Shown: positions 25,392 to 34,869, numbered from the stretch's first letter. The stretch is 64,000 nt of DNA from Acidobacteriota bacterium (GCA_023389035.1 JAEWFC010000010.1:62001-126000), one strand, 5' to 3'. The notes: generated by a model from the letters alone, not told the origin. Numbers and translations are program-made.

Positions 25392-28300
25392 TCAGCTCGT
25401 TAATCGGCGGTAAATATTCGGCATCCTCTCAGGCAGCGAAAGCACGTCGTCGATAATGGTGTAGCCGACATCACCGTAGAGGTCGCGGAGTTCGGCTTCG
25501 GATTCACGGTCAATGGTAATACAGAACGGTATTATCCCGTGGGTCTTAGCTTCGATCAGCGCTTCTCGAACGTCTTCACGAGCATAGCGCGCATCTCCGT
25601 AATCGTGATCATATGGGCGGCCGTCAGTGAGTATGATCAGTAGCTTCGTGCGGTTTTCTAGTTTCAACAGCTTGTTGGCCGCGTGACGGATAGCTGCCCC
25701 GAGTCGGGTATTGTTCTGGAATGTGATTCCACCGATCCGCTGCTCGATCTCGGCCGAATATTTTTCGTTAAAATCCTTTACAACGTAGAATTTAACGTTT
25801 CGACGGCCCTCGCTGGTAAAGCCGTTGATCGAATAGACATCACCGACCGCTTCCAACGCTTCGCTCATTAGAACAAGACCTTCTTTCTCGATCTCGATTA
25901 TCCGGCGTCCGGGGTAAGTATAAGGCTGCAGAGGATTTCGAGTGATCGTTCTGGCCGTTGACGACGATTGGTCAAGAAGAAGCGAAACCGCCACATCACG
26001 TTGTTTCCGCAGGCGCTTGGTGTAGATATTTTCCGAATGACGGCCGTCCGCACGACGATCGATCACCAGGTCTACCAACGCGTTCAGATCATAATCCTCG
26101 CCGTCGAGTTCGCGGTTTATCTTCGTCAGATTCTCCGGCTTCATCAGCTGAAACTGATGTCGGATCGACGATATAACCCCGCGATATCGGGACCTGGCAA
26201 GCTCAACAAAGTTACGGTCGCCCTTTCGAACTTTCTTCTCTATCACTCGGCTCCAGCCGACACGATAGTCGTTAAGCTCGCGGTCCCATTCGTCGTACGC
26301 AAACGCCTCGTCGCCGGGCTCGAGCGGCTGCTCGGGAACCTCGTTGTGCGACCATGCTTCGCTTCCCTGCAGGTCGTCGGGTTCCGCATCCTCTTGGTCC
26401 TCGTTCCACGCGTTGAAAAGATCCCGCAGGTCTTGCATCGTTTGCGGCCGCTCCTCACGCCTGACCTGATCCTCCGTAACGGCTTCGTCAGCGTGATGGT
26501 CGTCGTACGCAAACTCGCTCTTATCGTCGGGCTCTTCGCTCTCGGCTTCCTGAGTTTGTTCGGGAGTGATGTTCTGAAACAGGTTGTAAACGCGGCTCGT
26601 CGCAAATAGCGAATCGGCGACGGTCGGCGGATCGTCTACCAAACGCCGGGCAGTATGAAGCAGGTGCTTCTCGATCACTGATTCGATCTCGGAAACTATC
26701 TGTCCATAGAAGTTACGGGCGTCGTCGGTCGCTCCACCGCAAAGCGTGATCTGAAACAATAGTTCGAACGGCACTTGTTGATACGGCACATCGAAAATGA
26801 AAGGCCGGTTCCGTCTCAGCAGCTGCTGCATTAGATCGAGGTCCTTTCGAAGCCCGCGATAGTGCACGCGGAGCATTCCATCGATACGGGCATTCTCCAT
26901 CGTCGAGAAGATCTTTTTAGCGAGCCGCGGCTCTGGAAAGATGCTCAGTACATTCCGGTAGTCGGAGTCCTTCGGAAGTGCCTTTCTACGCCGCTTGATC
27001 TCCGCCCGCAGCTCTTCGTCGGAAAGTGCCTTGTCACCCTTTTGCACTTCTTCGATATAGCCCGATAGCGAGAACGCGTCGATCTGCTCTGCGGTGGCAG
27101 AATACAGATCCGCGAGGTCGTTGAACGCTGCTTTGAGTTCGATCGTGTCCTTTACAAATGTTCCAAATTCTATTTGCCCGGCACCGTATGCCGCAAGGAC
27201 CTTATAAAGCCGAAAGTCCTCCTCCTCGGTTTCGAATTCGGCGATCGATCCCGGCAGGTAAATGGTCCTTCCGTCGCCGATACGCGACTCCTGCAGCATA
27301 GACGTAAGTGCTGCGATTTCTACCTCCCGACCGGTCAAAGCTTCTATATAAAGTCGCAAGACGTGCTGCACGTTCTCAAGATGAAGGCCCGTCCGCGTCT
27401 GCTGAAGCTTGTCATTAGACTGCCGCGTTTCCAGCGCGAAATAGCTCCGACGAGCCTTGGGGCTCTCGTCTTTCATGTCCGCGAGACCGCCCTCGATCCA
27501 CTCCTCATACTGGTCGAGCGAGACGGATCGCAACGCAGATGCAGATGATCGAAAAGCCGCCAGAGCGCTCTCTGCATCCGTCTCGGCGATATCACTCGCA
27601 AGACGCAGGACCCGAGCGACAGCCGCCGTCTTCACGCTTCCGTTTTCGGCTCCATCCAGCTTTATCGCAGAGATCTGGCGAAAGAAAGTGGGGGTGGCAC
27701 GTAGGAAGGCTATCAGGATCGCATTGCCGCCCGATGCCATTTTGCCGACGACGCCGCTCCAATCATCGAACACCTGATCTTCATGTCGCAAAACATCACC
27801 GCCGGCTGACACAAAATGGAGCGTCACGCTTCCGCCGTATTCAAGGCGTTCTGCTGCGCCCAATGCTAGTCTGACAGCTTGTTCCGGCGTTAATCCGGCG
27901 AGAGCTTTGGGCAGGTTCGTCCAGAGATCCGCAGTCATTCCACCGGTTCGATTTGCAAAGCTCGCGGCTAAATGCAGGATCGCATCCGCCACCACAAATC
28001 GTTGGTCACCGAACTCAGCCAACTGTCTTGCGAGCGGCGGTGTCTGCTTTAGGAAATCCGAGCTATGCTTGGCAGACCGCTGAGCTATATCGACCGCGAG
28101 CTTTAATATATCGGTGATTAATTTCGGATCAGAAATCTCAGCCGCTAAGCGTGGAATCAGTTCAAATGTCTCGAGTGAAATTGAGCTAGATAAAACTAAT
28201 TGTCTGGTACAGATCTGAAAAACATGGCCACGAGCTTTCTGTGGTATCGCCTCCATTCCCGCGACTCCGGCTGCGAAGAAACGGGACCCCGTGTCGGCAT

Positions 28301-28577
28301 TTCCCATGGCGAGCCGGCGGCCAAGCTCGCCCCAGGCCCGCAGGTCGTCAGCCGAAAGCACCTCAGCCGCGATGGGCACCGCTTCCACGAAATCCCGGCT
28401 AACACGAAGACTAACGCCCGCCAGCGCCGCGCTCACTTCTACCGCGGCCCGCCGTTTCTCAGCAGGCAGCTTAGAAAGCCGTGCGGCCAACCCGGTCAAG
28501 GATTGTTTGGGTTCGGTTCCTTCCTCCATCTGTAGTTCGAGTTTAGGAAGTAGCGGCGTGAATGTCCAAATGGTCAC
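25392..28577 (-). CDS. Large NorD/CbbO-like von Willebrand factor A protein
   Basis: A 1061-residue protein. The C-terminal VWA domain (about 862-1055) has an intact metal-ion-dependent adhesion site: DQSSS at D869, Thr in NNTRLG near 957 and Asp in LTDGRP near 985. An acidic segment (about 680-790) precedes it and the N-terminal 600 residues are mainly helical repeats. NorD and CbbO proteins work with a MoxR-type AAA+ ATPase to activate metalloenzymes such as nitric oxide reductase or Rubisco, yet no MoxR, nor or cbb gene is in the window. It overlaps the FHA gene by 4 bp. Confidence 0.8.
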   Translation of the reverse strand: MTIWTFTPLLPKLELQMEEGTEPKQSLTGLAARLSKLPAEKRRAAVEVSAALAGVSLRVSRDFVEAVPIAAEVLSADDLRAWGELGRRLAMGNADTGSRFFAAGVAGMEAIPQKARGHVFQICTRQLVLSSSISLETFELIPRLAAEISDPKLITDILKLAVDIAQRSAKHSSDFLKQTPPLARQLAEFGDQRFVVADAILHLAASFANRTGGMTADLWTNLPKALAGLTPEQAVRLALGAAERLEYGGSVTLHFVSAGGDVLRHEDQVFDDWSGVVGKMASGGNAILIAFLRATPTFFRQISAIKLDGAENGSVKTAAVARVLRLASDIAETDAESALAAFRSSASALRSVSLDQYEEWIEGGLADMKDESPKARRSYFALETRQSNDKLQQTRTGLHLENVQHVLRLYIEALTGREVEIAALTSMLQESRIGDGRTIYLPGSIAEFETEEEDFRLYKVLAAYGAGQIEFGTFVKDTIELKAAFNDLADLYSATAEQIDAFSLSGYIEEVQKGDKALSDEELRAEIKRRRKALPKDSDYRNVLSIFPEPRLAKKIFSTMENARIDGMLRVHYRGLRKDLDLMQQLLRRNRPFIFDVPYQQVPFELLFQITLCGGATDDARNFYGQIVSEIESVIEKHLLHTARRLVDDPPTVADSLFATSRVYNLFQNITPEQTQEAESEEPDDKSEFAYDDHHADEAVTEDQVRREERPQTMQDLRDLFNAWNEDQEDAEPDDLQGSEAWSHNEVPEQPLEPGDEAFAYDEWDRELNDYRVGWSRVIEKKVRKGDRNFVELARSRYRGVISSIRHQFQLMKPENLTKINRELDGEDYDLNALVDLVIDRRADGRHSENIYTKRLRKQRDVAVSLLLDQSSSTARTITRNPLQPYTYPGRRIIEIEKEGLVLMSEALEAVGDVYSINGFTSEGRRNVKFYVVKDFNEKYSAEIEQRIGGITFQNNTRLGAAIRHAANKLLKLENRTKLLIILTDGRPYDHDYGDARYAREDVREALIEAKTHGIIPFCITIDRESEAELRDLYGDVGYTIIDDVLSLPERMPNIYRRLTS

Positions 28578-30073
28578 ATGCGCGGCGGGACACCGTCATG
28601 GTAGACAAATACGTGAAAACAGGCGTTCGTGCCGTATTCGATCAGGGCGTCCAACTTCCCGGCACGTTCCATTTCCGCGAGCTTTGCCATCACGAAATTC
28701 TGTTCGTCGACGGGCATATGCTTTCGCGCGAGGTCGAATGCACAACCCGACGTGTGCGGTGGCAGCGAGCCTTCGCCTCGGACCTTAAATGAGTTGGCAT
28801 TGTTCTGATTTAACAGTATCTGATAGTCCATCGAACGCGTCAGCGAGGTCACACGGAGCGGTCGACCAAAGCGTTGAAAATATGCGTCCGCAAGCTCCTG
28901 CAGGATGGGTTTAGCTCGCGGCTGGAACATTCTTAGCAGCCGCATACGCATCTGTTTCCGATGTGCGGGGTTATTGAGATCGTACCGCTGGCCTGCGAAG
29001 TTCTCCGCGAGCTTGCTCAAAACTGCGTATTTCGGTGTTCCCGGGATAATGTCGTTGATGCCCTGCGAAAAGCTGAACGATGAGAACGGGCGGTCCTGTG
29101 CACTCCCGCCTACGTCCAAATAAAAGCTCTGGGCTGCCATCGGCATTTCTATAAGGTCGCGGCTCAAACGCTTCTCCGCAAGCTCGGCAAAATCCAGCGG
29201 CTGCCGATAGCCGGTGCTGTTCATCTCGCGAAGCTTCACCTTTTGCTTGATAACGCCGTCGCCGTAAAGCTCCTTTGGCACCTGGAGTCCGGCAGGCCGT
29301 ATTCCCTTTTCACCGGGACGGTCTTCAAACGCCTTTCGCTGACGGTCCGCGAGCAGGGCCGCAGGTACGTTCAGTTCCGCTTCTTCCGATTCCGGCGAAG
29401 CACCGGTGATGTCCTCGACGTTCGCCGCGTTGATCTCTTCTTCCGCAACCTCCCACGAGGCCATCAGGTCATTAATGTCTTCTTCGTCTTCAGCGCCGAG
29501 CGGATCGATCACTCGAACCGGGATCAGCGACGCGCTGTCGATCTGCGGAGCTGCCGGACCGCTTTGCGGTTGCTCCTCGATGCGGCTGACAACCACGATG
29601 CCGACGACCGTGAACGTTACGATCAGCACCATCAAAGCTGCGGCTGCGATCAGGATCACGCGGGAATTGTCGCGGTCGGCGGGCGGAGCAACTGCCGCGG
29701 CTATTGCCGTGTGCTGCTGCCTCATCTCGACCCGTGATTCAACGGAACGATCTTCGCTAATCGGCGCTGCAAAACGCTCGTCGCCGGAAAGGTCCACGGT
29801 GATCGTCGTCGAACTTCCGATCGTTATCGAATCGCCGTCCCGAACTATTACCGGCCTCGTAACCCTTGTGCTGTTTACGAACGTTCCGTTGGTAGAACTC
29901 TCATCCGAAACGAGCAGTTCGCCGTCGTCCCAAAAGAAAGTGGTATTAACGCGCGACAGACCGCTGTCCTCGACAACTACGTCAGCAAGACTCGTCCGAC
30001 CGATCGAAAGTTCTTCTGATACTTCTACGGTACGGCTCTCATAAGGGCCTTGAATATGCAGTCTGGCTTTCAC
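28574..30073 (-). CDS. FHA-domain membrane protein with M15-like peptidase domain
   Basis: A 499-residue bitopic protein: cytoplasmic FHA domain (about 1-95, SIGRTSLADVVV, LSRVNTTF, SSTNGTFVN), one transmembrane helix (about 139-163), a linker, and an external domain whose C-terminus carries the LAS/M15 metallopeptidase pattern H440xxGxAxD447 (HTSGCAFD), a Glu at about 479 and H487. It probably cuts or binds peptidoglycan stem peptides while sensing a phosphothreonine partner inside. The family resembles DUF5715. Catalysis is inferred from motif only. Confidence 0.7.
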   Translation of the reverse strand: MKARLHIQGPYESRTVEVSEELSIGRTSLADVVVEDSGLSRVNTTFFWDDGELLVSDESSTNGTFVNSTRVTRPVIVRDGDSITIGSSTTITVDLSGDERFAAPISEDRSVESRVEMRQQHTAIAAAVAPPADRDNSRVILIAAAALMVLIVTFTVVGIVVVSRIEEQPQSGPAAPQIDSASLIPVRVIDPLGAEDEEDINDLMASWEVAEEEINAANVEDITGASPESEEAELNVPAALLADRQRKAFEDRPGEKGIRPAGLQVPKELYGDGVIKQKVKLREMNSTGYRQPLDFAELAEKRLSRDLIEMPMAAQSFYLDVGGSAQDRPFSSFSFSQGINDIIPGTPKYAVLSKLAENFAGQRYDLNNPAHRKQMRMRLLRMFQPRAKPILQELADAYFQRFGRPLRVTSLTRSMDYQILLNQNNANSFKVRGEGSLPPHTSGCAFDLARKHMPVDEQNFVMAKLAEMERAGKLDALIEYGTNACFHVFVYHDGVPPRM

Positions 30074-30078
30074 GCGAG

Positions 30079-30339
30079 CTAATGATGATGATCTTCGGCC
30101 TCGGCGACTTCTTTGATCTTGGAAATGTCGATGAGCTTTATGAAATCATTAAAATGAAACATCGTCTCGTCTTTACAGTGTTCACAGAAATACGTCACGT
30201 CATCACCTAGATACATATCTTTCAGGTGATACGCGATAAAGCAGCCATAGCACCGTTGGATCCGCTTCCCGTACTCTTTTACGATCTCGTCATTGGCCTG
30301 TTCTTTCACAAGCCGAATTTTAGCACAATGGAATTTCAC
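30079..30339 (-). CDS. Small protein with two Cys pairs (zinc-ribbon-like)
   Basis: An 86-residue protein not recognised as a named family. CYGC and CEHC pairs about 20 residues apart suggest zinc binding, and it ends in a His-rich tail (EDHHH). GTG starts are possible at 30339 and 30309. It lies 5 bp upstream of the FHA gene on the same strand, so it is probably the first gene of the FHA/VWA unit, and it is divergent from the his operon. Confidence 0.55.
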   Translation of the reverse strand: MKFHCAKIRLVKEQANDEIVKEYGKRIQRCYGCFIAYHLKDMYLGDDVTYFCEHCKDETMFHFNDFIKLIDISKIKEVAEAEDHHH

Positions 30340-30345
30340 CCCCGC

Positions 30346-30375
30346 TTGCCAAGCGCCTGCGAATGTGTTTTTAAT
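30346..30375 (+). promoter_or_regulatory. Candidate promoter of the his operon
   Basis: TTGCCA (30346-30351) and TTTAAT (30370-30375) spaced by 18 bases, each five of six to consensus. Transcription would begin just upstream of the leader-peptide ATG at 30386. Confidence 0.45.
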
Positions 30376-30385
30376 AGATGCACAG

Positions 30386-30436
30386 ATGAACTTTCTTTCG
30401 CTCCACGTTCATTTCTCACATCATCACGCCGGCTAA
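30386..30436 (+). CDS. hisL: Histidine operon leader peptide
   Basis: A 16-codon open frame, MNFLSLHVHFSHHHAG, with five His codons (30404, 30410, 30419, 30422, 30425), three of them consecutive, then TAA. It lies 105 bp upstream of hisG and its His cluster overlaps the first arm of a set of competing hairpins, as in enterobacterial HisL. No good Shine-Dalgarno sequence is visible, so the mRNA may begin very close to the ATG. Assigned from composition, position and structure context. Confidence 0.8.
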   Translation: MNFLSLHVHFSHHHAG

Positions 30437-30537
30437 AACCGCGCGTGGAATGAATCTCGTTTACTGATCCAAACGAACATACTTTAACCAGCGACGCGAC
30501 TTTGAAAAAAGTTCAAGGGCGTCGTTTTGTCTTTTTG
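30425..30537 (+). promoter_or_regulatory. Histidine transcription attenuator (hairpins 1:2, 2:3 and terminator 3:4)
   Basis: Arm 1:2 is CACGC (30425-30429) with GCGTG (30443-30447), plus CGG/CCG inside. The antiterminator 2:3 is CGCGT (30442-30446) with ACGCG (30494-30498). The terminator 3:4 is CGACGC (30492-30497) with GCGTCG (30519-30524), enclosing ACTTT-GAAA-AAAGT, then TTTTGTCTTTTT. A ribosome stalled on the last His codons masks arm 1, freeing arm 2 to pair with arm 3 and blocking the terminator. Confidence 0.8.
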
Positions 30538-30540
30538 GCT

Positions 30541-31395
30541 ATGAAATTAAAGATCGCACTACAAAAATCAGGTCGGCTGGCTGACGGGTCTTCAGCACTG
30601 CTCAAGCGTTGCGGTATCCGATTCTCCAACGGTAACGGAAAGCTACGGACCGAGGCCGAGGATTTTCCGCTGGAGATATTTTTCCTGCGTGACGACGATA
30701 TTCCCGAATATGTCGCCGATGGTGTAGCCGATATCGGCATCGTCGGCGAGAACGTCCTGGCTGAGAATCCGAAGCCTGTGGATCTTGTTGACCGTCTTGG
30801 ATTTGGCCGCTGCCGCTTATCTCTGGCAGTGCCAAAAGCACTTGAATACCGCAGCGTTCAGGATCTGAACGGGAAACGTATCGCCACAAGTTATCCCAAC
30901 ATCCTGGAGAAGTATTTTACCGATCGAGGTATCACAGCCGATATACACGAGATCAGTGGATCGGTCGAGATAGCTCCCTCTATCGGACTATCAGACGCTG
31001 TGTGCGATCTGGTCAGCTCTGGCAGCACACTGTTTTCGAACGGGCTTCGCGAGGTCGCGACGGTATTGAACTCGGAAGCCGTGCTGCTTAGCCGCCGCGG
31101 ACTCGAAAACGAGCTGAGCCTACAGCTCGACAGCCTTCTCTTTCGGATCCGCAGCGTTAACTCGGCCGCACGAAACAGATACATCCTGCTCAACGCTCCG
31201 CGGGACCGAGCGGCTGCGATCGCGGAATTGCTGCCCGGGATCAAGAGTCCAACGATGATGCCGCTGGCAGATGACGGCTGGGTATCGATACATTCGGTCA
31301 TTCCTGAGGACGACGTTTGGAATGTTGTGGGCAGGTTAAAAGACGAAGGTGCTGAGGGCATCCTCGTGTTGGGCATAGATCAGATGATCGGGTGA
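30541..31395 (+). CDS. hisG: ATP phosphoribosyltransferase, long form
   Basis: A 284-residue enzyme that condenses ATP with PRPP, the first committed and feedback-inhibited step of histidine synthesis. The catalytic domain holds ADIGIVGENVL and the PRPP loop DLVSSGSTL; the extra C-terminal ACT-like domain (from about residue 215) marks the long form that needs no HisZ. The ATG at 30541 is chosen; an in-frame TTG at 30502 lies inside the terminator stem-loop. It is the first structural gene after the attenuator. Confidence 0.93.
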   Translation: MKLKIALQKSGRLADGSSALLKRCGIRFSNGNGKLRTEAEDFPLEIFFLRDDDIPEYVADGVADIGIVGENVLAENPKPVDLVDRLGFGRCRLSLAVPKALEYRSVQDLNGKRIATSYPNILEKYFTDRGITADIHEISGSVEIAPSIGLSDAVCDLVSSGSTLFSNGLREVATVLNSEAVLLSRRGLENELSLQLDSLLFRIRSVNSAARNRYILLNAPRDRAAAIAELLPGIKSPTMMPLADDGWVSIHSVIPEDDVWNVVGRLKDEGAEGILVLGIDQMIG

Positions 31396-31401
31396 AGAGT
31401 T

Positions 31402-32691
31402 ATGCAGGTGACCAGATTTCCGAAACGTGAACAATGGGCAGCGTTGTTGAGCCGTCCCTCAGTCGACACAGAGCAGCTTAGGTCTACTGTCGCTGAGATA
31501 CTCGCGACCGTCAGGACCGGCGGCGACACGGCCCTTCGTTCATACGCCGAACAATTTGACGGTTTCGCTCCGGATGATCTCGTGGTCAGTAACGAAGAGT
31601 TCCGGAGTGCAGAGGACAGCGTATCGCAGGAACTGAAGTCCGCACTCGTCATCGCAAAAACTAACATCGAGGCCTTTCACTCTCGAGCTGAGATCTCCGA
31701 GGAGATCATCGAGACAATGCCTGGAGTGTTCTGCTGGAGAAAAACACTGCCCATCGAACGGGTCGGTCTCTACGTCCCGGCAGGCACAGCTCCGCTTTTC
31801 TCAACTGTCCTGATGCTTGCGATCCCGGCTTGTCTCGCGGGCTGTACAGAAATCGTTATGTGCACGCCGCCCGGACGTAATGGTCTGATCGATCCCGCCA
31901 CACTATTTGCCGCAAAGCTTTGCGGTGTGACACGCGTCGTTAAGGTTGGCGGAGCTCAGGCCATCGCCGCCCTGACCTTCGGCACGGAAAGTGTTCCGCA
32001 CGTTTATAAGATCTTTGGGCCTGGCAATCGTTACGTAACCGAAGCGAAATTACAGGCGACGCGATACGGGGTCGCGATCGACATGCCGGCCGGCCCGTCT
32101 GAACTGGCGGTCATTGCTGATGATTCGTGCATCCCTGCATTCGTCGCAGCCGATCTGTTGTCACAGGCTGAACACGGCCCGGACAGCCAGGTTATTATCG
32201 TTTCGGCTTCTGAAAAAGTTCTCGAAGCGACCCTTGTCGAAGTCGACCGTCAGGCCTCGACTTTGCCGCGTCGTGATACTGCACTTGCCGCCCTTGCGAA
32301 TTCCAAAGCGATATTAATGGAGACACTCCAGGATGGAATGGGATTGCTGAATGAATACGCACCTGAACATCTGATAATTGCGACAGAGAATGCGGAAGAA
32401 CTAGCTGATACAGTCACAAATGCCGGCTCTGTTTTCATTGGTAATTATTCATCCGAGAGTGCTGGCGACTACGCGTCTGGAACCAACCACACTCTGCCAA
32501 CAAACGGTGCAGCGAAGGCATTTAGCGGTGTTTCGACCGCGAGCTTCACAAAAACGATCACGTTCCAACGGCTAACACGCGACGGCCTAAATGCAATCGG
32601 CCCGACGATCGAGACAATGGCGGCAGCCGAAGGCCTCTACGCTCATAAGAACGCTGTAACTATCAGACGGGAGGCGAGAGCGACCCAGTGA
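31402..32691 (+). CDS. hisD: Histidinol dehydrogenase
   Basis: A 429-residue zinc enzyme oxidising L-histidinol to histidine in two NAD-dependent steps. Family blocks are clear: VGLYVPAGTAPLFSTVLMLA, GGAQAIAALTFGTESVP, GPGNRYVTEAK, DMPAGPSELAVIAD, LLSQAEHGPDSQ and ASGTNHTLPT, which carry the NAD- and zinc-binding residues. The start lies 6 bp after hisG, and the stop overlaps the hisC GTG. Confidence 0.95.
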   Translation: MQVTRFPKREQWAALLSRPSVDTEQLRSTVAEILATVRTGGDTALRSYAEQFDGFAPDDLVVSNEEFRSAEDSVSQELKSALVIAKTNIEAFHSRAEISEEIIETMPGVFCWRKTLPIERVGLYVPAGTAPLFSTVLMLAIPACLAGCTEIVMCTPPGRNGLIDPATLFAAKLCGVTRVVKVGGAQAIAALTFGTESVPHVYKIFGPGNRYVTEAKLQATRYGVAIDMPAGPSELAVIADDSCIPAFVAADLLSQAEHGPDSQVIIVSASEKVLEATLVEVDRQASTLPRRDTALAALANSKAILMETLQDGMGLLNEYAPEHLIIATENAEELADTVTNAGSVFIGNYSSESAGDYASGTNHTLPTNGAAKAFSGVSTASFTKTITFQRLTRDGLNAIGPTIETMAAAEGLYAHKNAVTIRREARATQ

Positions 32692-33740
32692 ATTTCGATG
32701 CGCTGAATCTCGCGCGCCCGACCATACGGCGGCTGCGCCCCTACTCTTCCGCGAGGTCGGAATTCGCCGGCGAAGCCGAGGTCTTTCTCGACGCCAATGA
32801 GAACGCGTTCGGTTCCCCGGCAGGCCCGACGCTGAACCGTTATCCCGATTCGATGCACGGTGAACTCAAACGGGCTATCGGCAAAATGAACGATATCGCG
32901 GTCGAGAATATATTCGTTGGAAACGGAAGCGACGAAGCGATCGATCTCCTCATCCGTATTTTCTGCGAGCCACGTACGGAAGGGATCATCATCTGTCCGC
33001 CCACGTACGGCATGTATCGCGTGCTCGCCGAGATCAACGATGTGGAAGTCCGTGAGGCTCCGCTAACAGAACACTATCAGCTCGACCGTCCTGCGATAGA
33101 TCGCGTAAGCGATGAAAAAGCAAAGCTTCTTTTCATCTGTTCCCCAAACAATCCGACGGGGAACCTTATGAACAGAATGGAGATTCTGCGCATCGCCGAA
33201 GAATTCAACGGCATGGTCGTGGTTGATGAGGCTTACATACACTTTGCAGATCAGGGATCGATGATCCGTGATATCGAAGATAATCCGAACCTGGTCGTAC
33301 TGCAGACTTTCTCAAAGGCCTGGGGAATGGCGGGGCTGCGGGTAGGAATGGCATTCGCAGATCCGAAGGTGGTCTCACTAATGAACGCTGTAAAGCCGCC
33401 GTATAACGTAAGCACTATCGCACAACGAGCCGTGCTTGAAGCGATACAAGACGAGGTGACTGTTCAAGGATGGATAACCGACGCTATCGAACAACGTGAT
33501 CGTCTGGAAAATGAGTTGATACAAATGCCCGGGATCGAGAAGGTTCATGCGTCAGATGCAAATTTCGTTCTAGTGAAGGTCGATCGTGCCCGTGAACTCT
33601 ATCAATTTTTGATCGATCAGCGAATCGTAATCCGCGATCGGAGCAATGTGATGCTTTGCGAAGGGTGCCTGCGAATCACGGTTGGAACGTCTGCCGAAAA
33701 CTCACGATTGATCGCAGCGATGAAAGAATTCGAGGCTTGA
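32688..33740 (+). CDS. hisC: Histidinol-phosphate aminotransferase
   Basis: A 350-residue PLP fold-type I aminotransferase converting imidazole acetol phosphate and glutamate to histidinol phosphate. It shows SPNNPTG, VVDEAYIHF and the PLP lysine in QTFSKAWGMAGLRVG. The GTG start overlaps the hisD stop (GTGA), indicating translational coupling. Confidence 0.93.
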   Translation: MNFDALNLARPTIRRLRPYSSARSEFAGEAEVFLDANENAFGSPAGPTLNRYPDSMHGELKRAIGKMNDIAVENIFVGNGSDEAIDLLIRIFCEPRTEGIIICPPTYGMYRVLAEINDVEVREAPLTEHYQLDRPAIDRVSDEKAKLLFICSPNNPTGNLMNRMEILRIAEEFNGMVVVDEAYIHFADQGSMIRDIEDNPNLVVLQTFSKAWGMAGLRVGMAFADPKVVSLMNAVKPPYNVSTIAQRAVLEAIQDEVTVQGWITDAIEQRDRLENELIQMPGIEKVHASDANFVLVKVDRARELYQFLIDQRIVIRDRSNVMLCEGCLRITVGTSAENSRLIAAMKEFEA

Positions 33741-33747
33741 AAAGGAC

Positions 33748-34869
33748 ATGAGCGACATAGAAAAGAAGAAAAAGGTTCTCTTTATTGACCGCGACGGCAC
33801 GATCATTCGCGAACCTCACGATTTCCAGGTTGACGTGCTTGAGAAGCTGCGTTTCCTGCCCGGCGTCATTTCCGGGCTGGCACGGATCGCCCGTGATACC
33901 GATTTCGAGTTGGTGATGGTGACTAATCAGGATGGTCTTGGCACTGCCAGGTTTCCTGAAACTGCGTTCTGGCCGGCACAGAATTTTGTTCTCCAGACGC
34001 TCGCCGACGAAGGAGTGGAGTTCGCCGACGTCTTCGTTGACCGCACGTTTCCGCATGAGAATGCTCTTACACGAAAGCCCGGAACCGGCATGCTCGGTAA
34101 GTACATTGACGGTAACTACGATCTCGCGAACTCCTACGTTATCGGTGATCGCCCGACCGACGTCGAGCTTGCACGGAACCTCGGCTCCAAGGCGATCTAC
34201 GTCGAAAATGAAAACTTCCCCCTCGCGGCAGATCGATCCGAAAACACACACGTTGTCGTGACTTGGAACGAGATCTACGAGCTGGTAAAGCGGCCCGAGC
34301 GTTTCGTTTCCCATTCGCGGAAAACCAATGAGACAGAGGTATCGGTCGAGCTTAGTTTGGATGGAAATGGCCGGGGCGACATCGCGACCGGGATCGGTTT
34401 CTTCGACCATATGCTCGAGCAGCTCGCCCGCCATAGTGGAGTTGATATCACGATCCGCGCTGCCGGTGATCTGCATATCGATGAGCACCACACTATTGAG
34501 GACGTGGCCATTGCCCTCGGCGAGGGCTTCAATCTTGCCTTGGGTGATAAGTCGGGCATTGGGCGATACGGATTCTGTCTGCCGATGGACGATTGTCTGG
34601 CACAGGTCGCCCTCGACTTCGGCGGTAGGAACTGGCTCGTCTGGGACGCGGATTTCAAACGCGAGATGATCGGAGAAATGCCGACCGAGATGTTTCCACA
34701 CTTCTTTAAGTCGTTCTCCGATAGCGCACGCTGCAACCTCAACATAAAGGCCGAAGGGCAGACCGAACACCACAAGATAGAGGCGATCTTTAAGGGGTTT
34801 GCACGGGCAATAAAGATGGCGATCCGTCGCGAGGGTTACGAATTACCGACCACCAAGGGGCTGTTATGA
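33748..34869 (+). CDS. hisB: Bifunctional histidinol-phosphatase / imidazoleglycerol-phosphate dehydratase
   Basis: A 373-residue fusion. The N-terminal HAD phosphatase domain (about 1-165) has the nucleophile motif DRDGT with D14 and D16; the C-terminal dehydratase (about 175-373) has GDLHIDEHHTIED and the second metal-binding block EGQTEHHKIEAIFKG. The fusion is the E. coli/Bacteroidetes type. The cysteine cluster that binds zinc in the E. coli phosphatase domain is absent here (the matching stretch is DRTFPHENALTRKPGTGML). Confidence 0.93.
   Translation: MSDIEKKKKVLFIDRDGTIIREPHDFQVDVLEKLRFLPGVISGLARIARDTDFELVMVTNQDGLGTARFPETAFWPAQNFVLQTLADEGVEFADVFVDRTFPHENALTRKPGTGMLGKYIDGNYDLANSYVIGDRPTDVELARNLGSKAIYVENENFPLAADRSENTHVVVTWNEIYELVKRPERFVSHSRKTNETEVSVELSLDGNGRGDIATGIGFFDHMLEQLARHSGVDITIRAAGDLHIDEHHTIEDVAIALGEGFNLALGDKSGIGRYGFCLPMDDCLAQVALDFGGRNWLVWDADFKREMIGEMPTEMFPHFFKSFSDSARCNLNIKAEGQTEHHKIEAIFKGFARAIKMAIRREGYELPTTKGLL

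Noticed and set aside
30502..30540. Upstream TTG start extending HisG by 13 residues.
   Set aside because: It lies inside the attenuator terminator stem-loop, and the ATG at 30541 matches the normal HisG N-terminus.
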